Shown one piece after another: positions 15,544 to 25,297 of a stretch of DNA of 49,321 nucleotides. Under the pieces are notes generated by a model, which saw only the letters and a list, made by a program, of their open reading frames with translations, was not told the origin of the DNA and searched no databases. Positions within the stretch are counted from its first letter, which is position 1. Every line of letters starts with the position of its first letter. A program made the translations under genes and the position numbers. Location: NCBI GenBank assembly GCA_046269235.1, contig JBJZOS010000013.1, positions 1 to 49,321 on the forward strand, read 5' to 3'. The stretch comes from Soonwooa sp032078105. GTDB taxonomy: Bacteria; Bacteroidota; Bacteroidia; Flavobacteriales; Weeksellaceae.

Positions 15544-17436
15544 TTACTTCACTTCTTCAAAGTCTGCATCTTGTACATCATCTGCACTGTTAGCTTGACC
15601 TTGAGATTGACCAGCATCTGCACCTTGTGCTTGTTGACCAGCTGCGTACATTTCTTCTGAAGCAGCCATCCAAGCAGCGTCTAAAGCTTCAGTTTTTGTT
15701 TTTGTAGCTTCTAGATCTTTAGCATCAAAAGCCGTTTTTAATTCTCCAGCAGCAGCTTCTACGGCTGCTTTTTTGTCAGCTGAAAGTTTATCTCCAAACT
15801 CTTTCAATTGTTTTTCAGTTTGGAAAATCAATCCATCAGCTTTGTTGAAAACTTCAACTTCTTCTTTTTTCTTAGCATCAGCAGAAGCATTCTCTTCAGC
15901 TTCACGCTTCATTCTTTCAATTTCTTCCTCAGAAAGACCAGAAGAAGCTTGAATTTTGATAGATTGTTCTTTTCCTGTTCCTTTATCTTTTGCTGAAACA
16001 CTCAAAATACCGTTTGCATCGATATCGAAAGTTACTTCAATTTGAGGAACGCCTCTTGGTGCTGGTGGAATATCTGTAAGATCGAATTTACCGATTTCTT
16101 TGTTATCGTTGAACATGGGCCTTTCACCTTGTCCAACTCTGATGCTTACTGCAGGCTGATTGTCAGACGCTGTAGAGAAAACTTCAGATTTTTTAGTTGG
16201 AATGGTTGTGTTCGCCTCAATTAATTTAGTGAATACAGAACCCATAGTTTCGATACCTAAAGAAAGTGGCGTCACATCTAATAACAATACATCTTTAACA
16301 TCTCCTGTTAAAACTCCTCCTTGGATTGCAGCACCAATAGCTACAACTTCGTCTGGGTTAACGCCTTTTGAAGGTTTTTTACCAAAGAATTTTTCAACTT
16401 CTTCTTGGATAATTGGGATTCTTGTAGAACCACCAACCAAAATCACCTCGTCGATATCAGATGTTGATAAACCTGCATCAGATAAAGCTTTTTTACAAGG
16501 CTCCATTGATCTTCTTACCAAATCAGCAGATAATTGCTCGAACTTCGCTCTTGTTAAAGATTTAACCAAGTGTTTAGGTCCAGAAGCTGTTGCTGTGATA
16601 TATGGCAAGTTGACTTCTGTTTGAGTTGAAGAAGATAACTCAACTTTTGCTTTTTCAGCCGCTTCTTTTAAACGTTGAAGTGCGATAGGATCCGCTTTAA
16701 GATCTACTCCTTCTTCAGCTTTAAATTCTTCAGCCAACCAGTTGATGATAACATCATCAAAGTCGTCACCACCAAGGTGTGTATCTCCATTTGTTGACAA
16801 TACTTCGAATACACCATCACCTAAATCAAGGATTGAGATATCGAAAGTACCACCACCAAGGTCATACACTGCAATCTTTTGATCTTTATGGGCTTTATCA
16901 AGACCGTAGGCTAAAGCTGCAGCTGTAGGTTCGTTAATAATTCTTTCTACTTTAAGACCTGCGATTTCTCCAGCTTCTTTAGTAGCTTGTCTTTGTGCAT
17001 CGTTAAAGTATGCAGGAACGGTAATTACCGCTCTTGTAACTTCTTGACCTAAATAATCTTCAGCTGTTTTCTTCATTTTTTGAAGAATCATAGCAGAGAT
17101 TTCTTGAGGTGTATATTCTCTATCGTCGATTTTTACTTTTACAGTATCGTTTGGTCCAGCAACTACTTTGTAAGGTACTCTTGTGATTTCTGAAGCGTCA
17201 TCTTTAAAGTGCGTTCCGATAAATCTTTTAATAGAGTAAACCGTTTTTGTAGGGTTGGTTACCGCTTGTCTTTTTGCAGGATCACCTACTTTTCGCTCGC
17301 CATCTTCTGTAAATGCTACAATAGATGGTGTTGTTCTTTTCCCTTCTGCGTTAGGGATAACTACAGGATCTTTTCCTTCCATTACTGAAACGCAAGAGTT
17401 GGTAGTTCCTAAGTCAATTCCGATTATTTTGCTCAT
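15544..17436 (-). CDS. dnaK: Molecular chaperone DnaK (Hsp70)
   Basis: DnaK binds unfolded peptides in an ATP-driven cycle with DnaJ and GrpE in the cytoplasm. The start MSKIIGIDLGTTNSCVSVME is the classic phosphate-binding loop. Other marks are VYDLGGGTFDISILDLG near 195, VILVGGSTRIPIIQ near 335, the linker DVTPLSLGIETMG near 390, and a lid rich in Ala/Glu/Lys ending DVQDADFEEVK. The 630-residue length is normal. It stands alone: no dnaJ or grpE is adjacent. Only its terminator separates it from the integrated element. Confidence 0.98.
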   Translation of the reverse strand: MSKIIGIDLGTTNSCVSVMEGKDPVVIPNAEGKRTTPSIVAFTEDGERKVGDPAKRQAVTNPTKTVYSIKRFIGTHFKDDASEITRVPYKVVAGPNDTVKVKIDDREYTPQEISAMILQKMKKTAEDYLGQEVTRAVITVPAYFNDAQRQATKEAGEIAGLKVERIINEPTAAALAYGLDKAHKDQKIAVYDLGGGTFDISILDLGDGVFEVLSTNGDTHLGGDDFDDVIINWLAEEFKAEEGVDLKADPIALQRLKEAAEKAKVELSSSTQTEVNLPYITATASGPKHLVKSLTRAKFEQLSADLVRRSMEPCKKALSDAGLSTSDIDEVILVGGSTRIPIIQEEVEKFFGKKPSKGVNPDEVVAIGAAIQGGVLTGDVKDVLLLDVTPLSLGIETMGSVFTKLIEANTTIPTKKSEVFSTASDNQPAVSIRVGQGERPMFNDNKEIGKFDLTDIPPAPRGVPQIEVTFDIDANGILSVSAKDKGTGKEQSIKIQASSGLSEEEIERMKREAEENASADAKKKEEVEVFNKADGLIFQTEKQLKEFGDKLSADKKAAVEAAAGELKTAFDAKDLEATKTKTEALDAAWMAASEEMYAAGQQAQGADAGQSQGQANSADDVQDADFEEVK

Positions 17437-17784
17437 ATTTTTATTTTTTTAGTTTTAAATTGTTGTTAAACATTTCTCAATCTTTGTGCCATTGAGAATT
17501 GCTGACATAATTTGTTGTAAACAATGACATATTGTCAGTTTTGATTGTTGTTTATTTTTAAATATGATTAAAAAGGACAGGCTTTTCTAAAATGCTTATT
17601 ATTAAATTCGGTTTAAAATTAAAGCTTGTCATTAAAAGTAGTAAGAGATTTTGAATCATTTTTTTCTTATATTAAACAAGGGCTAAATAACGAAATCCTT
17701 TTACCAGCAAGCAATAATTTAATATTATAAATATTTAAAAATTATTTTTATTAAACGTAAATTTGAAACATATAAAATCCAAAT
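17437..17784. promoter_or_regulatory. Divergent dnaK / ppk1 promoter region
   Basis: This 348-nt gene-free stretch must hold both promoters. On the plus strand TAAATTTG at 17758-17765 fits the Bacteroidota -7 consensus and ends 19 nt before the ppk1 ATG. For dnaK I see no clear -7 box and no CIRCE inverted repeat. The rest is AT-rich with no other recognisable feature. Confidence 0.5.
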
Positions 17785-19848
17785 ATGGCGCAACAATATA
17801 ATCCGAGGGATATTACCTGGTTAGGTTTTAATGCAAGAGTTTTACAAGAAGCAAAAGACGCATCTGTTCCACTACCTTTACGAATTCGCTTTTTAGGAAT
17901 TTTCTCTAATAATCTCGATGAGTTTTTCCGAGTGAGAGTTGCTGGACTAAAGCGAGCTATGGACTTTAAAACTAAAATTATCCAAGAGTCTTTCTATGAG
18001 GCTCCTTCCAAAATTTTAGAAAAAATCAACAAAATTGTCATTACGCAGCAAGAAGATTTTGACAAAACTTGGCGCGAGATTCAAAAAGAAATGGGCAAGC
18101 AGAACGTCTTTATTAAAGATGCTAAAAACTTGACTGCCGCACAGAAAGATTTTGTTGTGAGATATTTTGATGAAGAGGTAGAAAGTAATGTTATTCCGAT
18201 TCTTCTGCATGATAACGTTCCGATGTCTTATATGCGTGACAAAAGCTTGTATATAGGGATTGCGATGCGCCGCAAAGAATGGAAATACGAAAGTAAATTT
18301 GCAATGATCGAAGTCCCAACAAGGACCAATAGCCGCTTTGTAATTCTGCCAACCGAGGATAAATTGGAGAAAAATGTCATGCTTTTGGAAGATGTCATTA
18401 TTTACAATCTGCCACATATTTTCTCATATTTTGGATATGATGAGTTCGAAGCCAATTGTTTTAAAGTAACAAAAGATGCCGAGTTTGATTTGGATAACGA
18501 TATCAAAACCACTCTTGCCGACAAAATCGAAAAAGGTATTAAAAGCCGTAGAAAAGGTAAGCCGACGCGTTTTGTTTTTGATAAAGAAATGGACAAAGGG
18601 CTTTTAGAATTTTTAATTAAAAAATTAAACCTTTCCAAAAAAGATAGTATTATTCCGGGGCAGAAGATTCACAACTTTAGACATTTTATGGATTTTCCAG
18701 ATGTTTTTAAAGCTTACGAAAAACCGGTCGAGCGTACACAATTTACCCATCCAGCATTTGCACAAAAAGAAAGGATCACCGATGTTATCGTGCAGAAGGA
18801 TGTCTTACTGACATTTCCGTATCATACCTATGTTCCTGTTATCGATCTGTTGCGTGAGGCGGCGATGGATCCGCATGTTAGATCGATCCAGATTACAGCT
18901 TATCGTTTATCTAGCAGTTCCAAAATCGTCAATACTTTAGTTAATGCCGTGCGTAATGGTAAAGAAGTGACTGTGATGTTAGAATTGCGCGCCAGATTCG
19001 ATGAAGAAGCTAATCTAGAATGGAAAGAAAAATTAGAACTCGAAGGTGTTAAAGTTTTGGTGGGAATTCCTAATAAAAAAGTCCACGCCAAACTTTGTGT
19101 TATTAAAAAACGAGTGCATAATAAGACGATTCAGTACGGTTTTATTAGCACAGGAAATTTTAATGAAAAAACTGCAAAAATCTATGGTGATAGCTTGTTG
19201 ATGACGGCTAATCGTTCGATAATGGCGGATATTAATAAGGTGTTCAACGTTTTACGAAAGCCAAAAGAAGATCCAATGCCAGTTCTTAAAACTTGTAAAT
19301 CTTTGTTGGTTTGTCCACAGTTTATGAGAGATAAAATCATCTGGCACATCGATAAAGAAATTGAAGAAGCTAAGGCTGGTCGCAAGGCAGAGATGATTAT
19401 TAAAGTTAACTCTTTGAGTGATAAAATTTTAATTAACAAAATGTACGAGGCAGCCAACGCAGGTGTCGATATCAAAATGATTGTTCGCGGCATCTATTGT
19501 GCTGTTAATCAAAAAGATTTTAAAAAGAAGATTCGCGCCATTAGCATTGTTGACGAGTATCTAGAACATGCGAGGATTATGTATTTTTATGACAAAGGAA
19601 AAGAAGTTTTTTATCTGTCTTCCGCTGATTGGATGGCTCGTAACCTCGATTTTCGTATAGAAGCAGCAACGCCAATTTTACAAAAAGATCTTAAAAAACA
19701 ACTCAAAGATATGTTGGATATCCAATTGAGTGACAATGTGAAAGCTAGAATTTTGGATAAAAATATGCGTAACGAATACGTTAAAAATGAAGATGGAAAA
19801 CCAATTCGTTCGCAAATAGAAATTTATCATTATCTAAAAAATCTGTAG
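17785..19848 (+). CDS. ppk1: Polyphosphate kinase 1
   Basis: PPK1 reversibly makes long polyphosphate from ATP, using a phosphohistidine intermediate. The N-terminal domain shows FNARVLQEAKD and FLGIFSNNLDEFFRVRVAGL near residue 35. The two phospholipase-D-like catalytic domains show QITAYRLSSSS near 370, MLELRARFDEEANLEW near 405, the active-site histidine in NKKVHAKLCVIKKR near 435 and FISTGNFNEKTAKIYGD near 455. Length (687) is normal. It is followed after 9 nt by ppx, giving a synthesis/degradation pair. Confidence 0.96.
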   Translation: MAQQYNPRDITWLGFNARVLQEAKDASVPLPLRIRFLGIFSNNLDEFFRVRVAGLKRAMDFKTKIIQESFYEAPSKILEKINKIVITQQEDFDKTWREIQKEMGKQNVFIKDAKNLTAAQKDFVVRYFDEEVESNVIPILLHDNVPMSYMRDKSLYIGIAMRRKEWKYESKFAMIEVPTRTNSRFVILPTEDKLEKNVMLLEDVIIYNLPHIFSYFGYDEFEANCFKVTKDAEFDLDNDIKTTLADKIEKGIKSRRKGKPTRFVFDKEMDKGLLEFLIKKLNLSKKDSIIPGQKIHNFRHFMDFPDVFKAYEKPVERTQFTHPAFAQKERITDVIVQKDVLLTFPYHTYVPVIDLLREAAMDPHVRSIQITAYRLSSSSKIVNTLVNAVRNGKEVTVMLELRARFDEEANLEWKEKLELEGVKVLVGIPNKKVHAKLCVIKKRVHNKTIQYGFISTGNFNEKTAKIYGDSLLMTANRSIMADINKVFNVLRKPKEDPMPVLKTCKSLLVCPQFMRDKIIWHIDKEIEEAKAGRKAEMIIKVNSLSDKILINKMYEAANAGVDIKMIVRGIYCAVNQKDFKKKIRAISIVDEYLEHARIMYFYDKGKEVFYLSSADWMARNLDFRIEAATPILQKDLKKQLKDMLDIQLSDNVKARILDKNMRNEYVKNEDGKPIRSQIEIYHYLKNL

Positions 19849-19857
19849 ATTTATACT

Positions 19858-20736
19858 ATGAAAATTGCAGCTATAGATATAGGAAGTAACGCAGCTCGAC
19901 TGTTAATAAATGACGTACAAGAAGTTAACGGCAAGCCAGAGTTTACAAAACTTAACTTATTGAGAATTCCGCTTCGCTTGGGGATGGATGTTTTTCATTT
20001 GGGCGAAATCGGGCAAGAACGTCAAAAAATGTTCATCAATTCGATGAAAATTTTTCAACAGTTGATGGAGGTTTATAATGTCGAACATTACAGAGCCTGC
20101 GCAACTAGTGCGATGCGCGATGCTAAGAATGGCGCAGAACTTATTGAGTTAGCAAAAAATGAAGCACAGATCAACATCGAAATTATTACAGGGGACGAAG
20201 AAGCAACCTTGATTTATGAAAATCATGTTGAAGAAAATCTTGATAAAAAATCAGCCTATCTTTATGTAGATGTCGGTGGTGGTTCGACAGAATTGACTTT
20301 CTACGAAAACGGCAAAATGCTTTACGAAAAGTCATTTAATATTGGGACAATCCGATTGTTACAAGGTTTGGTGACCGATGATATGTGGTTCGAAATGAAG
20401 TCCGAAATCAAGAAAAATATCCTTTCTAAAAGTAATGTTGTGGCGATTGGTTCGGGCGGTAACATCAACAAGATTTTCTCTCTAAGTAAAACTAAAGACG
20501 GAAAAGCGATGTCTGCAGCCACGCTCAAAAAATATTATAAAACGATGAAAGAAATGAGCGTTGTCGAACGTATGTCGTTCTATCAGATTCGAGAGGATCG
20601 CGCGGACGTTTTGGTGCCAGCACTTCAGATTTATAATAATGTGATGAATTGGGCGGACATTAACCATATTTTTGTTCCGAAAATTTCCGTTGCAGATGGT
20701 TTAATCAAAAGCATTTATTCTAAAGTAAAAAAGTAA
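19858..20736 (+). CDS. ppx: Exopolyphosphatase, Ppx/GppA family
   Basis: The protein belongs to the ASKHA-fold Ppx/GppA family, which removes terminal phosphate from polyphosphate or hydrolyses pppGpp. Visible motifs are the first phosphate loop AAIDIGSNAARLLI at the start, DVGGGSTELTFYENG near 140 and VVAIGSGGNINKIF near 200. At 292 residues it is the short form, lacking the C-terminal HD-like domain of E. coli Ppx. It is 9 nt behind ppk1, so polyphosphate is the likely substrate; GppA activity is possible. Confidence 0.92.
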   Translation: MKIAAIDIGSNAARLLINDVQEVNGKPEFTKLNLLRIPLRLGMDVFHLGEIGQERQKMFINSMKIFQQLMEVYNVEHYRACATSAMRDAKNGAELIELAKNEAQINIEIITGDEEATLIYENHVEENLDKKSAYLYVDVGGGSTELTFYENGKMLYEKSFNIGTIRLLQGLVTDDMWFEMKSEIKKNILSKSNVVAIGSGGNINKIFSLSKTKDGKAMSAATLKKYYKTMKEMSVVERMSFYQIREDRADVLVPALQIYNNVMNWADINHIFVPKISVADGLIKSIYSKVKK

Positions 20737-20941
20737 TAAAGTCCTTGGTACAGAATTTAATTTAGAGAGATTGTGTTCTTATCTGCGTCTTAGCTTCTAG
20801 TAAAATCTAAAAAATTTTGCGTCGCGAAGTTTTAATGTCAAGAATATTAATTTGATTTAGATGCAGTCTTCTTCAGATGCTACTCAAACTGTGACCTTTT
20901 AAAATTTAGTTTTTTAATCTTTTATCATTAAATTAAAATAC

Positions 20942-20967
20942 AAAAACTTCCAACTTAGGAAGTTTTT
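20942..20967. terminator. Bidirectional terminator between ppx and the fucosidase remnant
   Basis: AAAAACTTCC and GGAAGTTTTT form a perfect 10-bp stem with a 6-nt loop, flanked by A- and T-runs, so it works in both directions. The 200 nt before it (20737-20941) contain no gene I can support. Confidence 0.75.
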
Positions 20968-20970
20968 CAT

Positions 20971-21800
20971 TTATAAAGTACTATCGACAACGCTGATGTT
21001 TTCTCGGAAAAGTTCTAGAGGTTTATGTTGTAAAACTGCAATAACGCTCAGGTTGTTATCCTGTCGATCTGCAGTAGTATCGATGTACACGATGCATGTA
21101 TTTTTTGTCCAACGAGCAAGATTTTCCAAAATATCGAGTTGTTATTTCACAATCGCTCCGTCAGTCTTAGGTCCAATGTCAATGAGAAGATTTCCGGCCA
21201 TACTAACGATATCTGTGAGCGTTGTGACAATCCTGTTCGGTGTTTTGTAATGTGTATTAAAAGGTTGAAAACCACAAGAATCGTTCCTCATATAATATAA
21301 CTCTCAATAGTTATCGTCGGGCGAAATAACAAGAACGCCTTGTTCTGATGTTGCATAGTCAGCATGTTGGTTAAGCCTAGAATTAATGAATATATCTTCA
21401 TTAAATTTTCTAAGATTGGTGAATATTTGCGTCGCTTTCCATTCTTTGGAAGAGTGTTCCCAATCACCATCAATCCAAATTAAATCTGGTTGATATTCTT
21501 ATGATAATTCATTAAGTTGATCTTGATGATATTTTATAAAATTATCCCAAGGTTGAGGTTCTTTTGCAGTGTCAGAACGTTTTTTAATTCGTATGGCAAC
21601 ATGGTATTGTCGTGGTTGATGTAGTTATTAAAAAATGCCCACGACTCGGATATTCCTTTAACATAATAAATGCCTCAATGTATGAAAATCCCAAGTTTAG
21701 CATCCTGAAACCATTGTATTTTGGAAGTTGGTTGGCCGTTTTTCTGTGCCGAAAAAAGTAGAGAAACACTTACGAATCCTGAACAAAATAGTTTTTTCAT
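20971..21800 (-). pseudogene. Decayed GH29 alpha-L-fucosidase
   Basis: Reading the minus strand from ATG 21800 gives a signal peptide (MKKLFCSGFVSVSLLFSAQ), then WFQDAKLGIFIH with the expected Trp replaced by TGA, then GIYYVKGISESWAFFNN. After NHDN the homology jumps, and in another frame resumes at EPQPWDNFIKYHQDQLNEL, then DLIWIDGDWEHSSKEW (which holds the GH29 nucleophile Asp), VISPDDNY-stop-ELYYMRND, and GPKTDGAIVK-stop-QLDILENLARW. The family is about 450-600 residues. Here there are at least four stops, at least one frameshift, a central deletion and a short C-terminus. A working enzyme would release alpha-linked fucose from glycans in the periplasm. No other glycan genes are nearby. 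Confidence 0.8.
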
Positions 21801-21896
21801 GTCGCAGCTTTGTTATTTTTAAGTATATGAAATTTTCGTCAATTTTCCTTTTGTTCGTTCTTAACCTACGTCAATATTAATCTTACAAAAGCTTTG

Positions 21897-21904
21897 TATT
21901 TTTG
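21897..21904 (+). promoter_or_regulatory. -7 box of the luciferase-like monooxygenase gene
   Basis: TATTTTTG fits TAnnTTTG and ends 16 nt before the ATG at 21921. The -33 element is unclear. Confidence 0.5.
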
Positions 21905-21920
21905 ATAAAAATTATTACCA

Positions 21921-22940
21921 ATGGAATTAGGAATAGGGATGTTTGGGGATTTATCAATAGACCCAACCACTGGAAAATATCGAAATGCTGGTGTCAAAAT
22001 GCGTGAAATTTTGGACCAAATAAAATTAATGGACGAAGTCGGAATCGATGTTTTTGCAATGGGCGAGCATCACCGCGAAGATTATGCGGTTTCTTCACCA
22101 GAAATCATTTTGGCTGCGGCGTCTAGTATTACTAAAAATATAAAATTAGCAAGTGGGGTAACCGTTTTAAGCTCTTCAGAACCAGTAAAGGTTTATGAAG
22201 ATTTTGCAACGATTGATCAAATTTCGGATGGGCGTGCTGAGATTGTCGTAGGACGAGGAAGTTTCATCGAGTCTTTTCCGCTTTATGGTTATGATTTGTC
22301 CGATTATAATGAGCTTTTTGAAGAAAAATTAGGTTTACTCTTAAAAATAAATTCTGGAGAAAACGTAAGTTGGAAAGGTCGATTAAGAGCACCAATGAAT
22401 AATCAAACTGTCTATCCTAGAGCTACAAATAATGGTAAATTACCAATTTGGGTTGCCGTTGGCGGAACACCAGAATCCGTGTTGAGAGCCGCGACTTTGG
22501 GCTTGCCTTTAATTGTTGCAATTATTGGAGGAATGCCAATGCAATTCAAACCACTGATTGATTTTTACAAACAAGAATATCTAAAAGCTGGACATCCTGA
22601 AAGTGAAATGCAAATCGCAATACATTCGCACACTTTTGTTAGTGAAGATCCGCAGGTAATAGACGATTATTTTGAAAACTACAAAGCGCAAATGGATAGA
22701 GTAGGAGCGAGTCGTGGTTGGTCGCCTTATACAAAAATGCAATATGATGGTGGACGCAGCGCTGATGGTGCTTTGTTTGTAGGAAATGCTGATGAGGTTG
22801 CGGAAAAAATTAATCGTGCTAAAGAAGCTTTTGGCTTAACAAGATTTATCGGACACATGGATGTTGGTGATCCATCGCACGATATTATGTTGAAATCTAT
22901 TGAGCTTTTCGGAACTAAAGTTTCTGACCAGGTTCGTTAA
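21921..22940 (+). CDS. LLM-class (luciferase-like) flavin-dependent oxidoreductase
   Basis: A TIM-barrel FMN/F420-type monooxygenase of 339 residues. Marks are MELGIGMFGDLS at the start, GIDVFAMGEHHREDYAVSSP near 45, KLASGVTVLSSSEPVKVYED near 75, DQISDGRAEIVVGRGSF near 100 and LPIWVAVGGTPESV near 175. These fit the bacterial luciferase-like superfamily; the actual substrate cannot be read from sequence. It is a single-gene unit closed by a strong bidirectional terminator. Confidence 0.92.
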   Translation: MELGIGMFGDLSIDPTTGKYRNAGVKMREILDQIKLMDEVGIDVFAMGEHHREDYAVSSPEIILAAASSITKNIKLASGVTVLSSSEPVKVYEDFATIDQISDGRAEIVVGRGSFIESFPLYGYDLSDYNELFEEKLGLLLKINSGENVSWKGRLRAPMNNQTVYPRATNNGKLPIWVAVGGTPESVLRAATLGLPLIVAIIGGMPMQFKPLIDFYKQEYLKAGHPESEMQIAIHSHTFVSEDPQVIDDYFENYKAQMDRVGASRGWSPYTKMQYDGGRSADGALFVGNADEVAEKINRAKEAFGLTRFIGHMDVGDPSHDIMLKSIELFGTKVSDQVR

Positions 22941-22945
22941 AATCT

Positions 22946-22979
22946 AAAGCGCCTTTCAAAATTTTTTGAAAGGCGCTTT
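22946..22979. terminator. Bidirectional terminator between convergent genes
   Basis: AAAGCGCCTTTCAA and TTGAAAGGCGCTTT form a 14-bp stem around a T-rich 6-nt loop, flanked by A/T runs. It serves both the monooxygenase gene (plus) and the flotillin gene (minus). Confidence 0.88.
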
Positions 22980-22981
22980 TG

Positions 22982-24556
22982 TTATGCTTTATTTTCTTCT
23001 GAAGAATCATTAGGTTTTGGTGGTTCTTCTTTTTTAACCACTTTAACTGTTTTTGCTTCGACAGTTTTTGTTTTTTCGTCTTCACCTTTTAGATAAGATG
23101 GGAGGTTAAGTCCAGCCATGTTGAATAGATCATTCAGAGGTGGAACAGTTTTCATCATACCAGAAACGAAGTTAGCTGTTGAGGTTGTACCTTCAGGATT
23201 GTTGCCGCCATCCCAAACTGTAACTTTATCAATTTTGATATTTTTAACCGCTTCAACTTGTGTTCTAACCAACTCAGGAAGTTTTTCAATCAACAATAAT
23301 TGGAATGCGCTGTTTGTATCACCACCAGCTGCTTTAACCACTTGGTCGTAACCTTGCGCCTGCTTGGTCAAGATTTCGTAAAGACCTTTCGCTTCAGCTT
23401 CCATTTTTGCGAAGATTGCATCTGCTTCACCTTTCGCTTGAAGTCTGATTTTTTCTGCTTCTGCTTCTGCATCGATGATCGCTTTTTGTTTAGAAATCTC
23501 CGCAGGTACAACGATGTTGGCTTGTTGTGTAGAGCGCTCTCTTTCTGCTCTTGCAGTTTCCGCTTTTTGTTCTGCTAAATAAGATTCTTCCAAGGCTTTT
23601 GCCGATTGTACTTTTTCTGCTGCAATGGCAATTTTCAACGCTTCGGCTTCGCGTTGTCTTCTTTCTGCATCAGAATTTGCAATCGTAATTTTTGCTTCGT
23701 TTTCTCCTTTAATTGCTAATGAGTTGGCTTCCGAAGTCGCAATACGCGCATCTCTTTCAGCTTCTGCTTTACCGATGGCCTCATCTTTGCCAGCCGAGGC
23801 AATACTAATTTCTCTATCTTTTTGAGTAATCGCAATTTTTACATCACGATCTCTTTGTGTTTCAGCAATTTGTGTATCTTTTTCTCTATCTGCAACTGCT
23901 TTACCAGTTTCCCCGATTTTGGTTTGTTCTGCAACTGAGATAATCGCTTCGTTAATGGCTTTAGCCGCAGCTTCTTTACCAAGAGCTTCGATATAGCCAG
24001 ACTCATCGCGGATATCGGTAACGTTAACGTTGATAAGTTTTAGACCAATTTTCTTTAATTCGGTATCGACGTTTTTAGAAATGTTATCTAAGAATTTATC
24101 TCTATCTGAGTTGATCTCTTCAATTGTCATGGTTGCTATAACCAAACGCAACTGACCAAATAGGATATCTTTAGAAAGTTCCTGAATTTGCTCTGGCGAA
24201 AGTCCCAACAATCTTTCTGCTGCATTTCCCATGCTGTCTGGTTCTGTAGAAATCGCAATGGTGAAACGACAAGGCACATCGACACGAATATTTTGTCTAG
24301 AAAGGGCATTGGTCAAATTGGCCTCAATAGAAATTGGTTTTAAATCCAAATAAGCAAAATCCTGAATGACAGGCCAAACAAAAGCGCCACCACCGTGGAT
24401 ACATTTTGCAGAGCTGCCTCCAGTTTTACCATAGATTACCAAAATCTTATCCGACGGACAGCGTTTGTACCGCGAGATAAGCGCCATAAAGGTTACGAAT
24501 AGTACAAAGACGAGTACTACAATTAGGATAAATGTCCCATTAATTCCGTCAATCAT
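22982..24556 (-). CDS. floT: Flotillin family protein (SPFH/band 7)
   Basis: Flotillins anchor in the inner membrane and organise ordered membrane domains. The 524-residue protein has an N-terminal helix (FILIVVLVFVLFVTFMALI), an SPFH domain (about 30-200, with VDVPCRFTIAIS and INVNVTDIRDESGYIEALG), a long Ala/Glu coiled coil with repeated EA and AE (about 210-400) and a Pro/Lys-rich tail. It lies 13 nt behind an NfeD-like gene; NfeD-flotillin pairs are a standard arrangement (as in yuaF-floT), which supports joint function in the membrane. Confidence 0.94.
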   Translation of the reverse strand: MIDGINGTFILIVVLVFVLFVTFMALISRYKRCPSDKILVIYGKTGGSSAKCIHGGGAFVWPVIQDFAYLDLKPISIEANLTNALSRQNIRVDVPCRFTIAISTEPDSMGNAAERLLGLSPEQIQELSKDILFGQLRLVIATMTIEEINSDRDKFLDNISKNVDTELKKIGLKLINVNVTDIRDESGYIEALGKEAAAKAINEAIISVAEQTKIGETGKAVADREKDTQIAETQRDRDVKIAITQKDREISIASAGKDEAIGKAEAERDARIATSEANSLAIKGENEAKITIANSDAERRQREAEALKIAIAAEKVQSAKALEESYLAEQKAETARAERERSTQQANIVVPAEISKQKAIIDAEAEAEKIRLQAKGEADAIFAKMEAEAKGLYEILTKQAQGYDQVVKAAGGDTNSAFQLLLIEKLPELVRTQVEAVKNIKIDKVTVWDGGNNPEGTTSTANFVSGMMKTVPPLNDLFNMAGLNLPSYLKGEDEKTKTVEAKTVKVVKKEEPPKPNDSSEENKA

Positions 24557-24569
24557 TTTATAGTTTTAT

Positions 24570-25136
24570 TTAAATTTTTTCAACAATAAGAATTTTGCCT
24601 TCGATGCGAATAACTTTTACGAGTTTTCCAGATTGGATCGCTTCGGTTTCAGACACCGCAGTCAACTCGTGGTTGGTCCCGTTAAGTGAGATTAAAACTT
24701 TTCCTGCACCTGATTTTTCGGAAGGAATTGTTAAATACACTTCGCCGCTTTTGCCAATCAATTTGTTGATGTCAAAAGTGTTGTCTTCGGATAGTTTTAA
24801 AATTTGTTTGATAATGACAAAATACAATGCAATGAAAACCAAACCAACTAAGGACGCAACAATAACCAAAAATGTTTTGTTTGCAATTGTTTGATAAAAT
24901 GCGACACCAGCCCAGCCGAAACCAAGTAAAAAATTCACCAAGTTTCTGAACGAGAATAATTGGAAAGGCGCATCGGCGTGGTCAAGATTACCGTCAAAAT
25001 CTGCATTGATTCCGTCGGAGGAATCACTACCAATTAGTGTTAAAATGGTCTGAACTAGAAAAATTAAACTCGCTGTGATGGCAATCCACCAAAAGGCTTG
25101 CTGCAAAGCGTCCATTCCTTGTAAAAAGTCTAACAT
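24570..25136 (-). CDS. NfeD-like membrane protein, flotillin partner
   Basis: The 188-residue protein has an N-terminal helix (FWWIAITASLIFLVQTILTL), two further helices (about 70-120) and a C-terminal beta-rich domain (LIGKSGEVYLTIPSEKSGAG, then KVIRIEGKILIVEKI) of the OB-fold NfeD type. It precedes the flotillin gene on one transcript. It is the membrane-anchored form without the serine protease domain. An acidic loop (DSSDGINADFDGNLD) lies between the first helices. Confidence 0.85.
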   Translation of the reverse strand: MLDFLQGMDALQQAFWWIAITASLIFLVQTILTLIGSDSSDGINADFDGNLDHADAPFQLFSFRNLVNFLLGFGWAGVAFYQTIANKTFLVIVASLVGLVFIALYFVIIKQILKLSEDNTFDINKLIGKSGEVYLTIPSEKSGAGKVLISLNGTNHELTAVSETEAIQSGKLVKVIRIEGKILIVEKI

Positions 25137-25270
25137 AGTTTTATTTAGTATTGTATAAAAATACTAAAAAAGACACAGAAATGAAAGCTTTTTTAGAGAA
25201 GGCTTTTAAGTTTTTGTAAACTTTTTCTTAAATGCTTAGATTTTAAAAAAATGGAATATGATAAAAAAAA

Positions 25271-25292
25271 AGCACTCCAAAAATGAAGTGCT
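25271..25292 (-). terminator. Terminator of rpoN
   Basis: AGCACT/AGTGCT hairpin followed on the minus strand by nine Ts. It lies just after the rpoN stop. Confidence 0.8.
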
Positions 25293-25297
25293 ATGTT

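Noticed and set aside
17437..17784. CIRCE heat-shock operator before dnaK
   Set aside because: No TTAGCACTC/GAGTGCTAA inverted repeat is present.
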